Of a stretch of DNA of 64,000 bases, positions 42,998 through 57,027 are shown piece by piece. The DNA lies in assembly GCF_910591885.1 (NCBI RefSeq), contig NC_063275.1, positions 25,408,501 to 25,472,500 of the forward strand, given 5' to 3'. Position 1 is the first letter of the stretch, and every line of letters begins with the position of its first letter. Source of the stretch: Bombus terrestris (lineage: Eukaryota > Arthropoda > Insecta > Hymenoptera > Apidae). The position numbers were made by a program, and so were the translations under genes. A model generated the notes under the pieces. That model did no database searches. It had not been told where the DNA came from and saw nothing but the letters and a program-made list of their open reading frames with translations.

Positions 42998-44274
42998 CGT
43001 AGAATGCGTGCGTTTTAGGCTTAATTAATCGTAAGATAGATACATATGTTAAGTGCATTGTGAGCTCATTCTGTACAACGATACTTATCCATCTTGGAAC
43101 GAAAAATTGTACCCGCGATTTGTCGGTTCGCGATCACTCAGTTCTTTCAAACTGTCGCGTGGCGTACTCGCTCGCGCGTATCCCGGGTACGTGCGGGTCA
43201 ACGTGCACTGGAAAACTCTTTGGATTCGTAAGGCGGCCCAAGCACACCTCAGTCTTGGTGACTGCTCGACGACTGCTCGACGTTCGCACCGAATCGCGGG
43301 AGTTGTCGTCGCGCCGCTGATGCTTGCGAATCTGTTGGGGATTCAGTCGTGGATCTGCACTCCTGTCCGATTGGTACTTCGGTACTCGGGCAGGGACCTG
43401 TAATTTCACGTCCTCCGTAATTCTGTTCGGGCCCGCGGGGGTGGGCCCCACTGTTCAGTTGAGGCTTCTGCCTTCGTAATTCTGTTCAGCGGCCCCTCCC
43501 CGTGTTCCACATGTTCAGTTGGAGTGTGTTAAGTTGCCGGCCTATGTTCTGGATCCACGGCTGGATCACCAGCGGATCACTGGCATCATCGGTCGGCGCC
43601 ATCGACCGCGACTCGTATAAGTTTCGAACGGCGAAGCAGGAATCGAGTTATGGTCAATACTTGGGCTTTCCGCTAATCCTTCGGGTTATCCGGTGCACCG
43701 GGGTACGTCGCATAAGTTCGTTAGTTCGTTCGTTAGCTTCATTTTCTTTCATTCGTTCCAAGTTAGATAAATGTGTCTTTGATACCGAATGCTGCCAGTA
43801 GGGGTACCAATTATTGTACAATATTTGTACTGATCTATGTAATCGGTGTGTGGGAGATAGCTGTGGCGTTATGTATGCTTTGCTCCACGTTTGTAAAGAT
43901 TCATGTAAGCGCTGCGTTGGAAATATGTGTTTCGCAGTTAGGGTACGAAACAACTATTTCTTTACGCAGGCCCATGGTCAAGTAGAGTCGTAACTCGACA
44001 TTCTGCCAATGGGTTGAATGTCGAGATGGATGTATAAAGATAAAGAAGCCATGGGCGGGTCTCTTGCGTAGTCACCTCCGCGTGGTGAGACCTGGTAATT
44101 GGCATCGTTTTCCAAAAAATTAATCAGTTGGTTAATCTTTGGAAAACGATACCAAGCTAAGAACTACGCAGCAGTCCGGTTTGGATCTCCAAATGCCGCT
44201 AAAAGCATTTTGGATGATCTGGACTGGACTTCAACGTTGGACAACGTTGGACATCGTTGGACATCGTTGGACAC
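42998..44274. repeat. Satellite unit 12
   Basis: 1,277 bp. CCCGTGTTCC, TATGTTCTGG, GATAAAGAAGCC and CAGTTGGTTAATC. Confidence 0.95.
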
Positions 44275-45551
44275 CGTACAATGCGTGCGTTTTAGGCTTA
44301 ATTAATCGTAAGATAGATACATATGTTAAGTGCATTGTGAGCTCATTCTGTACAACGATACTTATCCATCTTGGAACGAAAAATTGTACCCGCGATTTGT
44401 CGGTTCGCGATCACTCAGTTCTTTCAAACTGTCGCGTGGCGTACTCGCTCGCGCGTATCCCGGGTACGTGCGGGTCAACGTGCACTGGAAAACTCTTTGG
44501 ATTCGTAAGGCGGCCCAAGCACACCTCAGTCTTGGTGACTGCTCGACGACTGCTCGACGTTCGCACCGAATCGCGGGAGTTGTCGTCGCGCCGCTGATGC
44601 TTGCGAATCTGTTGGGGATTCAGTCGTGGATCTGCACTCCTGTCCGATTGGTACTTCGGTACTCGGGCAGGGACCTGTAATTTCACGTCCTCCGTAATTC
44701 TGTTCGGGTCCGCGGGGGTGGGCCCCACTGTTCAGTTGAGGCTTCTGCCTTCGTAATTCTGTTCAGCGGCCCCTCTCCGGGTTCCACATGTTCAGTTGGA
44801 GTGTGTTAAGTTGCCGGCCTATGTGCTGGATCCACGGCTGGATCACCAGCGGATCACTGGCATCATCGGTCGACGCCATCGACCGCGACTCGTATAAGTT
44901 TCGAACGGCGAAGCAGGAATCGAGTTATGGTCAATACTTGGGCTTTCCGCTAATCCTTCGGGTTATCCGGTGCACCGGGGTACGTCGCATAAGTTCGTTA
45001 GTTCGTTCGTTAGCTTCATTTTCTTTCATTCGTTCCAAGTTATATAAATGTGTCTTTGATACCGAATGCTGCCAGTAGGGGTACCAATTATTGTACAATA
45101 TTTGTACTGATCTATGTAATCGGTGTGTGGGAGATAGCTGTGGCGTTATGTATGCTTTGCTCCACGTTTGGAAAGATTCATGTAAGCGCTGCGTTGGAAA
45201 TATGTGTTTCGCAGTTAGGGTACGAAACAACTATTTCTGTACGCAGGCCCATGGTCAAGTAGAGTCGTAACTCGACATTCTGCCAATGGGTTGAATGTCG
45301 AGATGGATGTATAAAGTTAAATAACCCATGGGCGGGTCTCTTGCGCAGTCACCTCCACGTAGTGAGACCTGGTAATTGGCATCGTTTTCCAAAAAATTAA
45401 TCCGTTGATTAATCTTTGGAAAACGATGCCAAGCTAAGAACTACGCACCAGTCCGGTTTGGATATCCAAATGCCGCTAAAAGCATTTTGGATGATCTGGA
45501 CTGGACTTCAACGTTGGACAACGTTGGACATCGTTGGACATCGTTGGACAC
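44275..45551. repeat. Satellite unit 13
   Basis: 1,277 bp. Begins CGTACAATGCG. CGGGTCCGCG and CGGTCGACGCC are private. TTATATAAATG, TTTGGAAAG and GGATATCC are shared with unit 6. Confidence 0.95.
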
Positions 45552-46825
45552 CGTAGAATGCGTGCGTTTTAGGCTTAATTAATCGTAAGATAGATACATA
45601 TGTTAAGTGCATTGTGAGCTCATTCTGTACAACGATACTTATCCATCTTGGAACGAAAAATTGTACCCGCGATTTGTCGGTGCGCGATCACTCAGTTCTT
45701 TCAAATTGTCGCGTGGCGTACTCGCTCGCGCGTATCCCGGGTACGTGCGGGTCAACGTGCACTGGAAAACTCTTTGGATTCGTAAGGCGGCCCAAGCACA
45801 CCTCAGTCTTGGTGACTGCTCGACGACTGCTCGACGTTCGCACCGAATCGCGGGAGTTGTCGCGCCGCTGATGCTTGCGAATCTGTTGGGGATTCAGTCG
45901 TGGATCTGCACTCCTGTCCGATTGGTACTACGGTACTCGGGCAGGGACCTGTAATTTCACGTCCTCCGTAATTCTGTTCGGGCCCGCGGGGGTGGGCCCC
46001 ACTGTTCAGTTGAGGCTTCTGCCTTCGTAATTCTGTTCAGCGGCCCCTCCCCGGGTTCCACATGTTCAGTTGGAGTGTGTTAATTTGCCGGCCTATGTGC
46101 TGGATCCACGGCTGGATCACCAGCGGATCACTGGCATCATCGGTCGGCGCCATCGACCGCGACTCGTATAAGTTTCGAACGGCGAAGCAGGAATCGAGTT
46201 ATGTTCAATACTTGGGCTTTCCGCTAATCCTTCGGGTTATCCGGTGCACCGGGGTACGTCGCATAAGTTCGTTAGTTCGTTCGTTAGCTTCATTTTCTTT
46301 CATTCGTTCCAAGTTAGATAAATGTGTCTTTGATACCGAATGCTGCCAGTAGGGGTACCAATTATTGTACAATATTTGTACTGATCTATGTAATCGGTGT
46401 GTGGGAGATAGCTGTGGCGTTATGTATGCTTTGCTCCACGTTTGTAAAGATTCATGTAAGCGCTGCGTTGGAAATATGTGTTTCGCAGTTAGGGTACCAA
46501 ACAACTATTTCTTTACGCAGGCCCATGGTCAAGTAGAGTCGTAACTCGACATTCTGCCAATGGGTTGAATGTCGAGATGGATGTATAAAGTTAAATAACC
46601 CATGGGCGGGTCTCTTGCGCAGTCACCTCCACGTAGTGAGACCTGGTAATTGGCATCGTTTTCCAAAAAATTAATCCGTTGATTAATCTTTGGAAAACGA
46701 TGCCAAGCTAAGAACTACGCACCAGTCCGGTTTGGATCTCCAAATGCCGCTAAAAGTATTTTGGATGATCTGGACTGGACTTCAACGTTGGACAACGTTG
46801 GACATCGTTGGACATCGTTGGACAC
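45552..46825. repeat. Satellite unit 14 (3-bp deletion)
   Basis: 1,274 bp. GTTGTCGCGCCG lacks one GTC of the usual GTTGTCGTCGCGCCG. TACTACGG, GTTAATTTGCC and TATGTTCAATAC are shared with unit 9. Confidence 0.95.
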
Positions 46826-48102
46826 CGTAGAATGCGTGCGTTTTAGGCTTAATTAATCGTAAGATAGATACATATGTTAAGTGCATTGTGAGCTCATTCT
46901 GTACAACGATACTTATCCATCTTGGAACGAAAAATTGTACCCGCGATTTGTCGGTTCGCGATCACTCAGTTCTTTCAAACTGTCGCGTGGCGTACTCGCT
47001 CCCGCGTATCCCGGGTACGTGCGGGTCAACGTGCACTGGAAAACTCTTTGGATTCGTAAGGCGGCCCAAGCACACCTCAGTCTTGGTGACTGCTCGACGA
47101 CTGCTCGACGTTCGCACCGAATCGCGGGAGTTGTCGTCGCGCCGCTGATGCTTGCGAATCTGTTGGGGATTCAGTCGTGGATCTGCACTCCTGTCCGATT
47201 GGTACTTCGGTACTCGGGCAGGGACCTGTAATTTCACGTCCTCCGTAATTCTGTTCGGGCCCGCGGGGGTGGGCCCCACTGTTCAGTTGAGGCTTCTGCC
47301 TTCGTAATTCTGTTCAGCGGCCCCTCCCCGGGTTCCACATGTTCAGTTGGAGTGTGTTAAGTTGCCGGCCTATGTGCTGGATCCACGGCTGGATCACCAG
47401 CGGATCACTGGCATCATCGGTCGGCGCCATCGACCGCGACTCGTATAAGTTTCGAACGGCGAAGCAGGAATCGAGTTATGGTCAATACTTGGGCTTTCCG
47501 CTAATCCTTCGGGTTATCCGGTGCACCGGGGTACGTCGCATAAGTTCGTTAGTTCGTTCGTTAGCTTCATTTTCTTTCATTCGTTCCAAGTTAGATAAAT
47601 GTGTCTTTGATACCGAATGCTGCCAGTAGGGGTACCAATTATTGTACAATATTTGTACTGATCTATGTAATCGGTGTGTGGGAGATAGCTGTGGCGTTAT
47701 GTATGCTTTACTCCACGTTTGTAAAGATTCATGTAAGCGCTGCGTTGGAAATATGTGTTTCGCAGTTAGAGTACGAAACAACTATTTCTTTACGCAGGCC
47801 CATGGTCAAGTAGAGTCGTAACTCGACATTCTGCCAATGGGTTGAATGTCGAGATGGATGTATAAAGTTAAATAACCCATGGCCGGGTCTCTTGCGCAGT
47901 CACCTCCACGCAGTGAGACCTGGTAATTGGCATCGTTTTCCAAAAAATTAATCCGTTGATTAATCTTTGGAAAACGATGCCAAGCTAAGAACTACGCACC
48001 AGTCCGGTTTGGATCTCCAAATGCCGCTAAAAGCATTTTGGATGATCTGGACTGGACTTCAACGTTGGACAACGTTGGACATCGTTGGACATCGTTGGAC
48101 AC
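46826..48102. repeat. Satellite unit 15
   Basis: 1,277 bp. CTCCCGCG is shared with units 17 and 18. CTTTACTCC, TTAGAGTACG and GGCCGGGTC are private. Confidence 0.95.
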
Positions 48103-49379
48103 CGTAGAATACGTGCGTTTTAGGCTTAATTAATCGTAAGATAGATACATATGTTAAATGCATTGTGAGCTCATTCTGTACAACGATACTTATCCATCTT
48201 GGAACGAAAAATTGTACCCGCGATTTGTCGGTTCGCGATCACTCAGTTCTTTCAAACTGTCGCGTGGCGTACTCGCTCGCGCGTATCCCGGGTACGTGCG
48301 GGTCAACGTGCACTGGAAAACTCTTTGGATTCGTAAGGCGGCCCAAGCACACCTCAGTCTTGGTGACTGCTCGACGACTGCTCGACGTTCGCACCGAATC
48401 GCGGGAGTTGTCGTCGCGCCGCTGATGGTTGCGAATCTGTTGGGGATTCAGTCGTGGATCTGCACTCCTGTCCGATTGGTACTTCGGTACTCGGGCAGGG
48501 ACCTGTAATTTCACGTCCTCCGTAATTCTGTTCGGGCCCGCGGGGGTGGGCCCCACTGTTCAGTTGAGGCTTCTGCCTTCGTAATTCTGTTCAGCGGCCC
48601 CTCTCCGGGTTCCACATGTTCAGTTGGAGTGTGTTAAGTTGCCGGCCTATGTGCTGGATCCACGGCTGGATCTCCAGCGGATCACTGGCATCATCGGTCG
48701 GCGCCATCGACCGCGACTCGTATAAGTTTCGAACGGCGAAGCAGGAATCGAGTTATGGTCAATACCTGGGCTTTCCGCTAATCCTTCGGGTTATCCGGTG
48801 CACCGGGGTACGTCGCATAAGTTCGTTAGTTCGTTCGTTAGCTTCATTTTCTTTCATTCGTTCCAAGTTAGATAAATGTGTCTTTGATACCGAATGCTGC
48901 CAGTAGGGGTACCAATTATTGTACAATATTTGTACTGATCTATGTAATCGGTGTGTGGGAGATAGCTGTGGCGTTATGTATGCTTTGCTCCACGTTTGTA
49001 AAGATTCATGTAAGCGCTGCGTTGGAAATATGTGTTTCGCAGTTAGGGTACGAAACGACTATTTCTTTACGCAGGCCCATGGTCAAGTAGAGTCGTAACT
49101 CGACATTCTGCCAATGGGTTGAATGTCGAGATGGATGTATAAAGTTAAATAACCCATGTGCGGGTCTCTTGCGCAGTCACCTCCACGTAGTGAGACCTGG
49201 TAATTGGCATCGTTTTCCAAAAAATTCATCCGTTGATTAATCTTTGGAAAACGATGCCAAGCTAAGAACTACGCACCAGTCCGGTTTGGATCTCCAAATG
49301 CCGCTAAAAGCATTTTGGATGATCTGGACTGGACTTCAACGTTGGACATCGTTGGACATCGTTGGACATCGTTGGACAC
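48103..49379. repeat. Satellite unit 16
   Basis: 1,277 bp. Many private changes: GTAGAATACG, GTTAAATGC, GATGGTTGCG, CATGTGCGGG and AATTCATCCG. One of the more diverged units. Confidence 0.95.
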
Positions 49380-50655
49380 CGTAGAATGCGTGCGTTTGGG
49401 CTTAATTAATCGTAAGATAGATACATATGTTAAGTGCATTGTGAGCTCATTCTGTACAACGATACTTATCCATCTTGGAACGAAAAATTGTACCCGCGAT
49501 TTGTCGGTTCGCGATCACTCAGTTCTTTCAAACTGTCGCGTGGCGTACTCGCTCCCGCGTATCCCGGGTACGTGCGGGTCAACGTGCACTGGAAAACTCT
49601 TTGGATTCGTAAGGCGGCCCAAGCACACCTCAGTCTTGGTGACTGCTCGACGACTGCTCGACGTTCGCACCGAATCGCGGGAGTTGTCGTCGCGCCGCTG
49701 ATGCTTGCGAATCTGTTGGGGATTCAGTCGTGGATCTGCACTCCTGTCCGATTGGTACTTCGGTACTCGGGCAGGGACCTGTAATTTCACGTCCTCCGTA
49801 ATTCTGTTCGGGCCCGCGGGGGTGGGCCCCACTGTTCAGTTGAGGCTTCTGCCTTCGTAATTCTGTTTAGCGGCCCCTCCCCGGGTTCCACATGTTCAGT
49901 TGGAGTGTGTTAAGTTGCCGGCCTATGTGCTGGATCCACGGCTGGATCACCAGCGGATCACTGGCATCATCGGTCGGCGCCATAGACCGCGACTCGTATA
50001 AGTTTCGAACGGCGAAGCAGGAATCGAGTTATGGTCAATACTTGGGCTTTCCGCTAATCCTTCGGGTTATCCGGTGCACCGGGGTACGTCGCATAAGTTC
50101 GTTAGTTCGTTCATTAGCTTCATTTTCTTTCATTCGTTCCAAGTTAGATAAATGTGTCTTTGATACCGAATGCTGCCAGTAGGGGTACCAATTATTGTAC
50201 AATATTTGTACTGATCTATGTAATCGGTGTGTGGGAGATAGCTGTGGCGTTATGTATGCTTTGCTCCACGTTTGTAAAGATTCATGTAAGCGCTGCGTTG
50301 GAAATATGTGTTTCGCAGTTAGGGTACGAAACAACTATTTCTTTACGCAGGCCCATGGTCAAGTAGAGTCGTAACTCGACATTCTGCCAATGGGTTGAAT
50401 GTCGAGATGGATGTATAAAGTTAAATAACCCATGGGCGGGTCTCTTGCGCAGTCACCTCCACGTAGTGAGACCTGGTAATTGGCATCGTTTTCCAAAAAA
50501 TTAATCCGTTGATTAATCTTTGGAAAACGATGCCAAGCTAAGAACTACGCACCAGTCCGGTTTGGATCTCCAAATGCCGCTAAAAGCATTTTGGATGATC
50601 TGGACTGGACTTCAACGTTGGACATCGTTGGACATCGTTGGACATCGTTGGACAC
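49380..50655. repeat. Satellite unit 17
   Basis: 1,276 bp (GCGTTTGGGC, one base fewer). CTCCCGCG, GTTTAGCGG, CATAGACCG and GTTCATTAGC, all shared with unit 18. Confidence 0.95.
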
Positions 50656-51931
50656 CGTAGAATGCGTGCGTTTGGGCTTAATTAATCGTAAGATAGATAC
50701 ATATGTTAAGTGCATTGTGAGCTCATTCTGTACAACGATACTTATCCATCTTGGAACGAAAAATTGTACCCGCGATTTGTCGGTTCGCGATCACTCAGTT
50801 CTTTCAAACTGTCGCGTGGCGTACTCGCTCCCGCGTATCCCGGGTACGTGCGGGTCAACGTGCACTGGAAAACTCTTTGGATTCGTAAGGCGGCCCAAGC
50901 ACACCTCAGTCTTGGTGACTGCTCGACGACTGCTCGACGTTCGCACCGAATCGCGGGAGTTGTCGTCGCGCCGCTGATGCTTGCGAATCTGTTGGGGATT
51001 CAGTCGTGGATCTGCACTCCTGTCCGATTGGTACTTCGGTACTCGGGCAGGGACCTGTAATTTCACGTCCTCCGTAATTCTGTTCGGGCCCGCGGGGGTG
51101 GGCCCCACTGTTCAGTTGAGGCTTCTGCCTTCGTAATTCTGTTTAGCGGCCCCTCCCCGGGTTCCACATGTTCAGTTGGAGTGTGTTAAGTTGCCGGCCT
51201 ATGTGCTGGATCCACGGCTGGATCACCAGCGGATCACTGGCATCATCGGTCGGCGCCATAGACCGCGACTCGTATAAGTTTCGAACGGCGAAGCAGGAAT
51301 CGAGTTATGGTCAATACTTGGGCTTTCCGCTAATCCTTCGGGTTATCCGGTGCACCGGGGTACGTCGCATAAGTTCGTTAGTTCGTTCATTAGCTTCATT
51401 TTCTTTCATTCGTTCCAAGTTAGATAAATGTGTCTTTGATACCGAATGCTGCCAGTAGGGGTACCAATTATTGTACAATATTTGTACTGATCTATGTAAT
51501 CGGTGTGTGGGAGATAGCTGTGGCGTTATGTATGCTTTGCTCCACGTTTGTAAAGATTCATGTAAGCGCTGCGTTGGAAATATGTGTTTCGCAGTTAGGG
51601 TACGAAACAACTATTTCTTTACGCAGGCCCATGGTCAAGTAGAGTCGTAACTCGACATTCTGCCAATGGGTTGAATGTCGAGATGGATGTATAAAGTTAA
51701 ATAACCCATGGGCGGGTCTCTTGCGCAGTCACCTCCACGTAGTGAGACCTGGTAATTGGCATCGTTTTCCAAAAAATTAATCCGTTGATTAATCTTTGGA
51801 AAACGATGCCAAGCTAAGAACTACGCACCAGTCCGGTTTGGATCTCCAAATGCCGCTAAAAGCATTTTGGATGATCTGGACTGGACTTCAACGTTGGACA
51901 ACGTTGGACATCGTTGGACATCGTTGGACAC
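50656..51931. repeat. Satellite unit 18
   Basis: 1,276 bp. Shows the same marker set as unit 17, a recent tandem duplicate. Confidence 0.95.
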
Positions 51932-53212
51932 CGTAGAATGCGTGCGTTTGGTCTTAATTAATCGTAAGATAGATACATATGTTAAGTGCATTGTGAGCTC
52001 ATTCTGTACAACGATACTTATCCATCTTGGAACGAAAAATTGTACCCGCGATTTGTCGGTTCGCGATCACTCAGTTCTTTCAAACTGTCGCGTGGCGTAC
52101 TCGCTCGCGCGTATCCCGGGTACGTGCGGGTCAACGTGCACTGGAAAACTCTTTGGATTCGTAAGGCGGCCCAAGCACACCTCAGTCTTGGTGACTGCTC
52201 GACGACTGCTCGACGTTCGCACCGAATCGCGGGAGTTGTCGTCGCGCCGCTGATGCTTGCGAATCTGTTGGGGATTCAGTCGTGGATCTGCACTCCTGTC
52301 CGATTGGTACTTCGGTACTCGGGCAGGGACCTGTAATTTCACGTCCTCCGTAATTCTGTTCCCCCCGGGCCCGCGGGGATGGGCCCCACTGTTCAGTTGA
52401 GGCTTCTGCCTTCGTAATTCTGTTCAGCGGCCCCTCTCCGGGTTCCACATGTTCAGTTGGAGTGTGTTATGTTGCCGGCCTATGTGCTGGATCCACGGCT
52501 GGATCACCAGCGGATCACTGGCATCATCGGTCGGCGCCATCGACCGCGACTCGTATAAGTTTCGAACGGCGAAGCAGGAATCGAGTTATGGTCAATACTT
52601 GGGCTTTCCGCTAATCCTTCGGGTTATCCGGTGCACCGGGGTACGTCGCATAAGTTCGTTAGTTCGTTCGTTAGCTTCATTTTCTTTCATTCGTTCCAAG
52701 TTAGATAAATGTGTCTTTGATACCGAATGCTGCCAGTAGGGGTACCAATTATTGTACAATATTTGTACTGATCTATGTAATCGGTGTGTGGGAGATAGCT
52801 GTGGCGTTATGTATGCTTTGCTCCACGTTTGTAAAGATTCATGTAAGCGCTGCGTTGGAAATATGTGTTTCGCAGTTAGGGTACGTAACGACTATTTCTT
52901 TACGCAGGCCCATGGTCAAGTAGAGTCGTAACTCGACATTCTGCCAATGGGTTGAATGTCGAGATGGATGTATAAAGTTAAATAACCCATGGGCGGGTCT
53001 CTTGCGCAGTCACCTCCACGTAGTGAGACCTGGTAATTGGCATCGTTTTCCAAAAAATTAATCCGTTGATTAATCTTTGGAAAACGATGCCAAGCTAAGA
53101 ACTACGCACCAGTCCGGTTTGGATCTCCAAATGCCGCTAAAAGCATTTTGGATGATCTGGACTGGACTTCAACGTTGGACATCGTTGGACATCGTTGGAC
53201 ATCGTTGGACAC
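51932..53212. repeat. Satellite unit 19 (C-run insertion)
   Basis: 1,281 bp. TTCCCCCCGGGCCCGCGGGG carries a 5-bp insertion. GTTATGTTGCC and GTACGTAACGAC are also present. All are shared with unit 23 only. Confidence 0.95.
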
Positions 53213-54493
53213 CGTAGAATGCGTGCGTTTTAGGCTTAATTAATCGTAAGATAGATATGTATCTATCTTAAGTGCATTGTGAGCTCATTCTGTACAACGA
53301 TACTTATCCATCTTGGAACGAAAAATTGTACCCGCGATTTGTCGGTTCGCGATCACTCAGTTCTTTCAAACTGTCGCGTGGCGTACTCGCTCGCGCGTAT
53401 CCCGGGTACGTGCGGGTCAACGTGCACTGGAAAACTCTTTGGATTCGTAAGGCGGCCCAAGCACACCTCAGTCTTGGTGACTGCTCGACGACTGCTCGAC
53501 GTTCGCACCGAATCGCGGGAGTTGTCGTCGCGCCGCTGATGCTTGCGAATCTGTTGGGGATTCAGTCGTGGATCTGCACTCCTGTCCGATTGGTACTTCG
53601 GTACTCGGGCAGGGACCTGTAATTTCACGTCCTCCGTAATTCTGTTCGGGCCCGCGGGGGTGGGCCCCACTGTTCAGTTGAGGCTTCTGCCTTCGTAATT
53701 CTGTTCAGCGGCCCCTCCCCGGGTTCCACATGTTCAGTTGGAGTGTGTTAAGTTGCCGGCCTATGTGCTGGATCCACGGCTGGATCACCAGCGGATCACT
53801 GGCATCATCGGTCGGCGCCATCGACCGCGACTCGTATAAGTTTCGAACGGCGAAGCAGGAATCGAGTTATGGTCAATACTTGGGCTTTCCGCTAATCCTT
53901 CGGGTTATCCGGTGCACCGGGGTACGTCGCATAAGTTCGTTAGTTCGTTCGTTAGCTTCATTTTCTTTCATTCGTTCCAAGTTAGATAAATGTGTCTTTG
54001 ATACCGAATGCTGCCAGTAGGGGTACCAATTATTGTACAATATTTGTACTGATCTATGTAATCGGTGTGTGGGAGATAGCTGTGGCGTTATGTATGCTTT
54101 GCTCCACGTTTGTAAAGATTCATGTAAGCGCTGCGTTGGAAATATGTGTTTCGCAGTTAGGGTACGAAACAACTATTTCTGTACGCAGGCCCATGGTCAA
54201 GAAGAGTCGTAACTCGACATTCTGCCAATGGGTTGAATGTCGAGATGGATGTATAAAGATAAAGAAGCCATGGGCGGGTCTCTTGCGTAGTCACCTCCGC
54301 GTGGTGAGACCTGGTAATTGGCATCGTTTTCCAAAAAATTAATCCGTTGATTAATCTTTGGAAAACGATGCCAAGCTAAGAACTACGCACCAGTCCGGTT
54401 TGGATCTCCAAATGCCGCTAAAAGCATTTTGGATGATCTGGACTGGACTTCAACGTTGGACAACGTTGGACATCGTTGGACATCGTTGGACAC
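53213..54493. repeat. Satellite unit 20 (new palindrome)
   Basis: 1,281 bp. At about 53247-53270 the usual ATACATATGTTAAG is replaced by a perfect palindrome, TAAGATAGATA-TG-TATCTATCTTA (11-bp arms, 4 bp net gain). GATAAAGAAGCC is present. Confidence 0.95.
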
Positions 54494-55770
54494 CGTAGAA
54501 TGCGTGCGTTTTAGGCTTAATTAATCGTAAGATAGATACATATGTTAAGTGCATTGTGAGCTCATTCTGTACAACGATACTTATCCATCTTGGAACGAAA
54601 AATTGTACCCGCGATATGTCGGTTCGCGATCACTCAGTTCTTTCAAACTGTTGCGTGGCGTACTCGTTCGCGCGTATCCCGGGTAGGTGCGGGTCAACGT
54701 GCACTGGAAAACTCTTTGGATTCGTAAGGCGGCCCAAGCACACCTCAGTCTTGGTGACTGCTCGACGACTGCTCGACGTTCGCACCGAATCGCGGGAGTT
54801 GTCGTCGCGCCGCTGATGCTTGCGAATCTGTTGGGGATTCAGTCGTGGATCTGCACTCCTGTCCGATTGGTACTTCGGTACTCGGGCAGGGACCTGTAAT
54901 TTCACGTCCTCCGTAATTCTGTTCGGGCCCGCGGGGGTGGGCCCCACTGTTCAGTTGAGGCTTCTGCCTTCGTAATTCTGTTCAGCGGCCCCTCCCCGGG
55001 TTCCACATGTTCAGTTGGAGCGTGTTAAGTTGCCGGCCTATGTGCTGGATCCACGGCTGGATCACCAGCGGATCACTGGCATCATCGGTCGGCGCCATCG
55101 ACCGCGACTCGTATAAGTTTCGAACGGCGAAGCAGGAATCGAGTTATGGTCAATACTTGGGCTTTCCGCTAATCCTTCGGGTTATCCGGTGCACCGGGGT
55201 ACGTCGCATAAGTTCGTTAGTTCGTTCGTTAGCTTCATTTTCTTTCATTCGTTCCAAGTTAGATAAATGTGTCTTTGATACCGAATGCTGCCAGTAGGGG
55301 TACCAATTATTGTACAATATTTGTACTGATCTATGTAATCGGTGTGTGGGAGATAGCTGTGGCGTTATGTATGCTTTGCTCCACGTTTGTAAAGATTCAT
55401 GTAAGCGCTGCGTTGGAAATATGTGTTTCGCAGTTAGGGTACGAAACAACTATTTCTTTACGCAGGCCCATGGTCAAGTAGAGTCGTAACTAGACATTCT
55501 GCCAATGGGTTGAATGTCGAGATGGATGTATAAAGTTAAATAACCCATGGGCGGGTCTCTTGCGCAGTCACCTCCACGTAGTGAGACCTGGTAATTGGCA
55601 TCGTTTTCCAAAAAATTAATCCGTTGATTAATCTTTGGAAAACGATGCCAAGCTAAGAACTACGCACCAGTCCGGTTTGGATCTCCAAATGCCGCTAAAA
55701 GCATTTTGGATGATCTGGACTAGACTTCAACGTTGGACAACGTTGGACATCGTTGGACATCGTTGGACAC
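54494..55770. repeat. Satellite unit 21
   Basis: 1,277 bp. Private changes cluster in the first 200 bp (GATATGTCGG, CTGTTGCG, CTCGTTCGCG, GGGTAGGTGC), plus GAGCGTGTT and ACTAGACATTC. Confidence 0.95.
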
Positions 55771-57027
55771 CGTAGAATGCGTGCGTTTCAGGCTTAATTA
55801 ATCGTAAGATAGACACATATGTTAAGTGCATTGTGAGCTCATTCTGTACAACGATACTTATCCATCTTGGAACGAAAAATTGTACCCGCGATTTGTCGGT
55901 TCGCGATCACTCAGTTCTTTCAAACTGTCGCGTGGCGTACTCGCTCGCGCGTATCCCGGGTACGTGCGGGTCAACGTGCACTGGAAAACTCTTTGGATTC
56001 GTAAGGCGGCCCAAGCACACCTCAGTCTTGGTGACTGCTCGACGACTGCTCGACGTTCGCACCGAATCGCGGGAGTTGTCGTCGCGCCGCTGATGCTTGC
56101 GAATCTGTTGGGGATTCAGTCGTGCATCTGCACTCCTGTCCGATTGGTACTTCGGTACTCGGGCAGGGACCTGTAATTTCACGTCCTCCGTAATTCTGTT
56201 CGGGCCCGCGGGGGTGGGCCCCACTGTTCAGTTGAGGCTTCTGCCTTCGTAATTCTGTTCAGCGGCCCCTCCCCGGGTTCCACATGTTCAGTTGGAGTGT
56301 GTTAAGTTGCCGGCCTATGTGCTGGATCCACGGCTGGATCACCAGCGGATCACTGGCATCATCGGTCGGCGCCATCGACCGCGACTCGTATAAGTTTCGA
56401 ACGGCGAAGCAGGAATCGAGTTATGGTCAATACTTGGGCTTTCCGCTAATCCTTCGGGTTATCCGGTGCACCGGGGTACGTCGCATAAGTTCGTTAGTTC
56501 GTTCGTTAGCTTCATTTTCTTTCATTCGTTCCAAGTTAGATAAATGTGTCTTTGATACCGAATGCTGCCAGTAGGGGTACCAATTATTGTACAATATTTG
56601 TACTGATCTATGTAATCGGTGTGTGGGAGATAGCTGTGGCGTTATGTATGCTTTGCTCCACGTTTGTAAAGATTCATGTAAGCGCTGCGTTGGAAATATG
56701 TGTTTCGCAGTTAGGGTACGAAACAACTATTTCTTTACGCAGGCCCATGGTCAAGTAGAGTCGTAACTCGACATTCTGCCAATGGGTTGAATGTCGAGAT
56801 GGATGTATAAAGTTAAATAACCCATGGGCGGGTCTCTTGCGCAGTCACCTCCACGTAGTGAGACCTGGTAATTGGCATCGTTTTCCAAAAAATTAATCCG
56901 TTGATTAATCTTTGGAAAACGATGCCAAGCTAAGAACTACGCACCAGTCCGGTTTGGATCTCCAAATGCCGCTAAAAGCATTTTGGATGATCTGGACTGG
57001 ACTTCAACGTTGGACAACGTTGGACAC
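55771..57027. repeat. Satellite unit 22 (short)
   Basis: 1,257 bp, two 10-bp motifs fewer. GTGCATCTGC is shared with unit 24; AGACACATATG is private. Confidence 0.95.
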
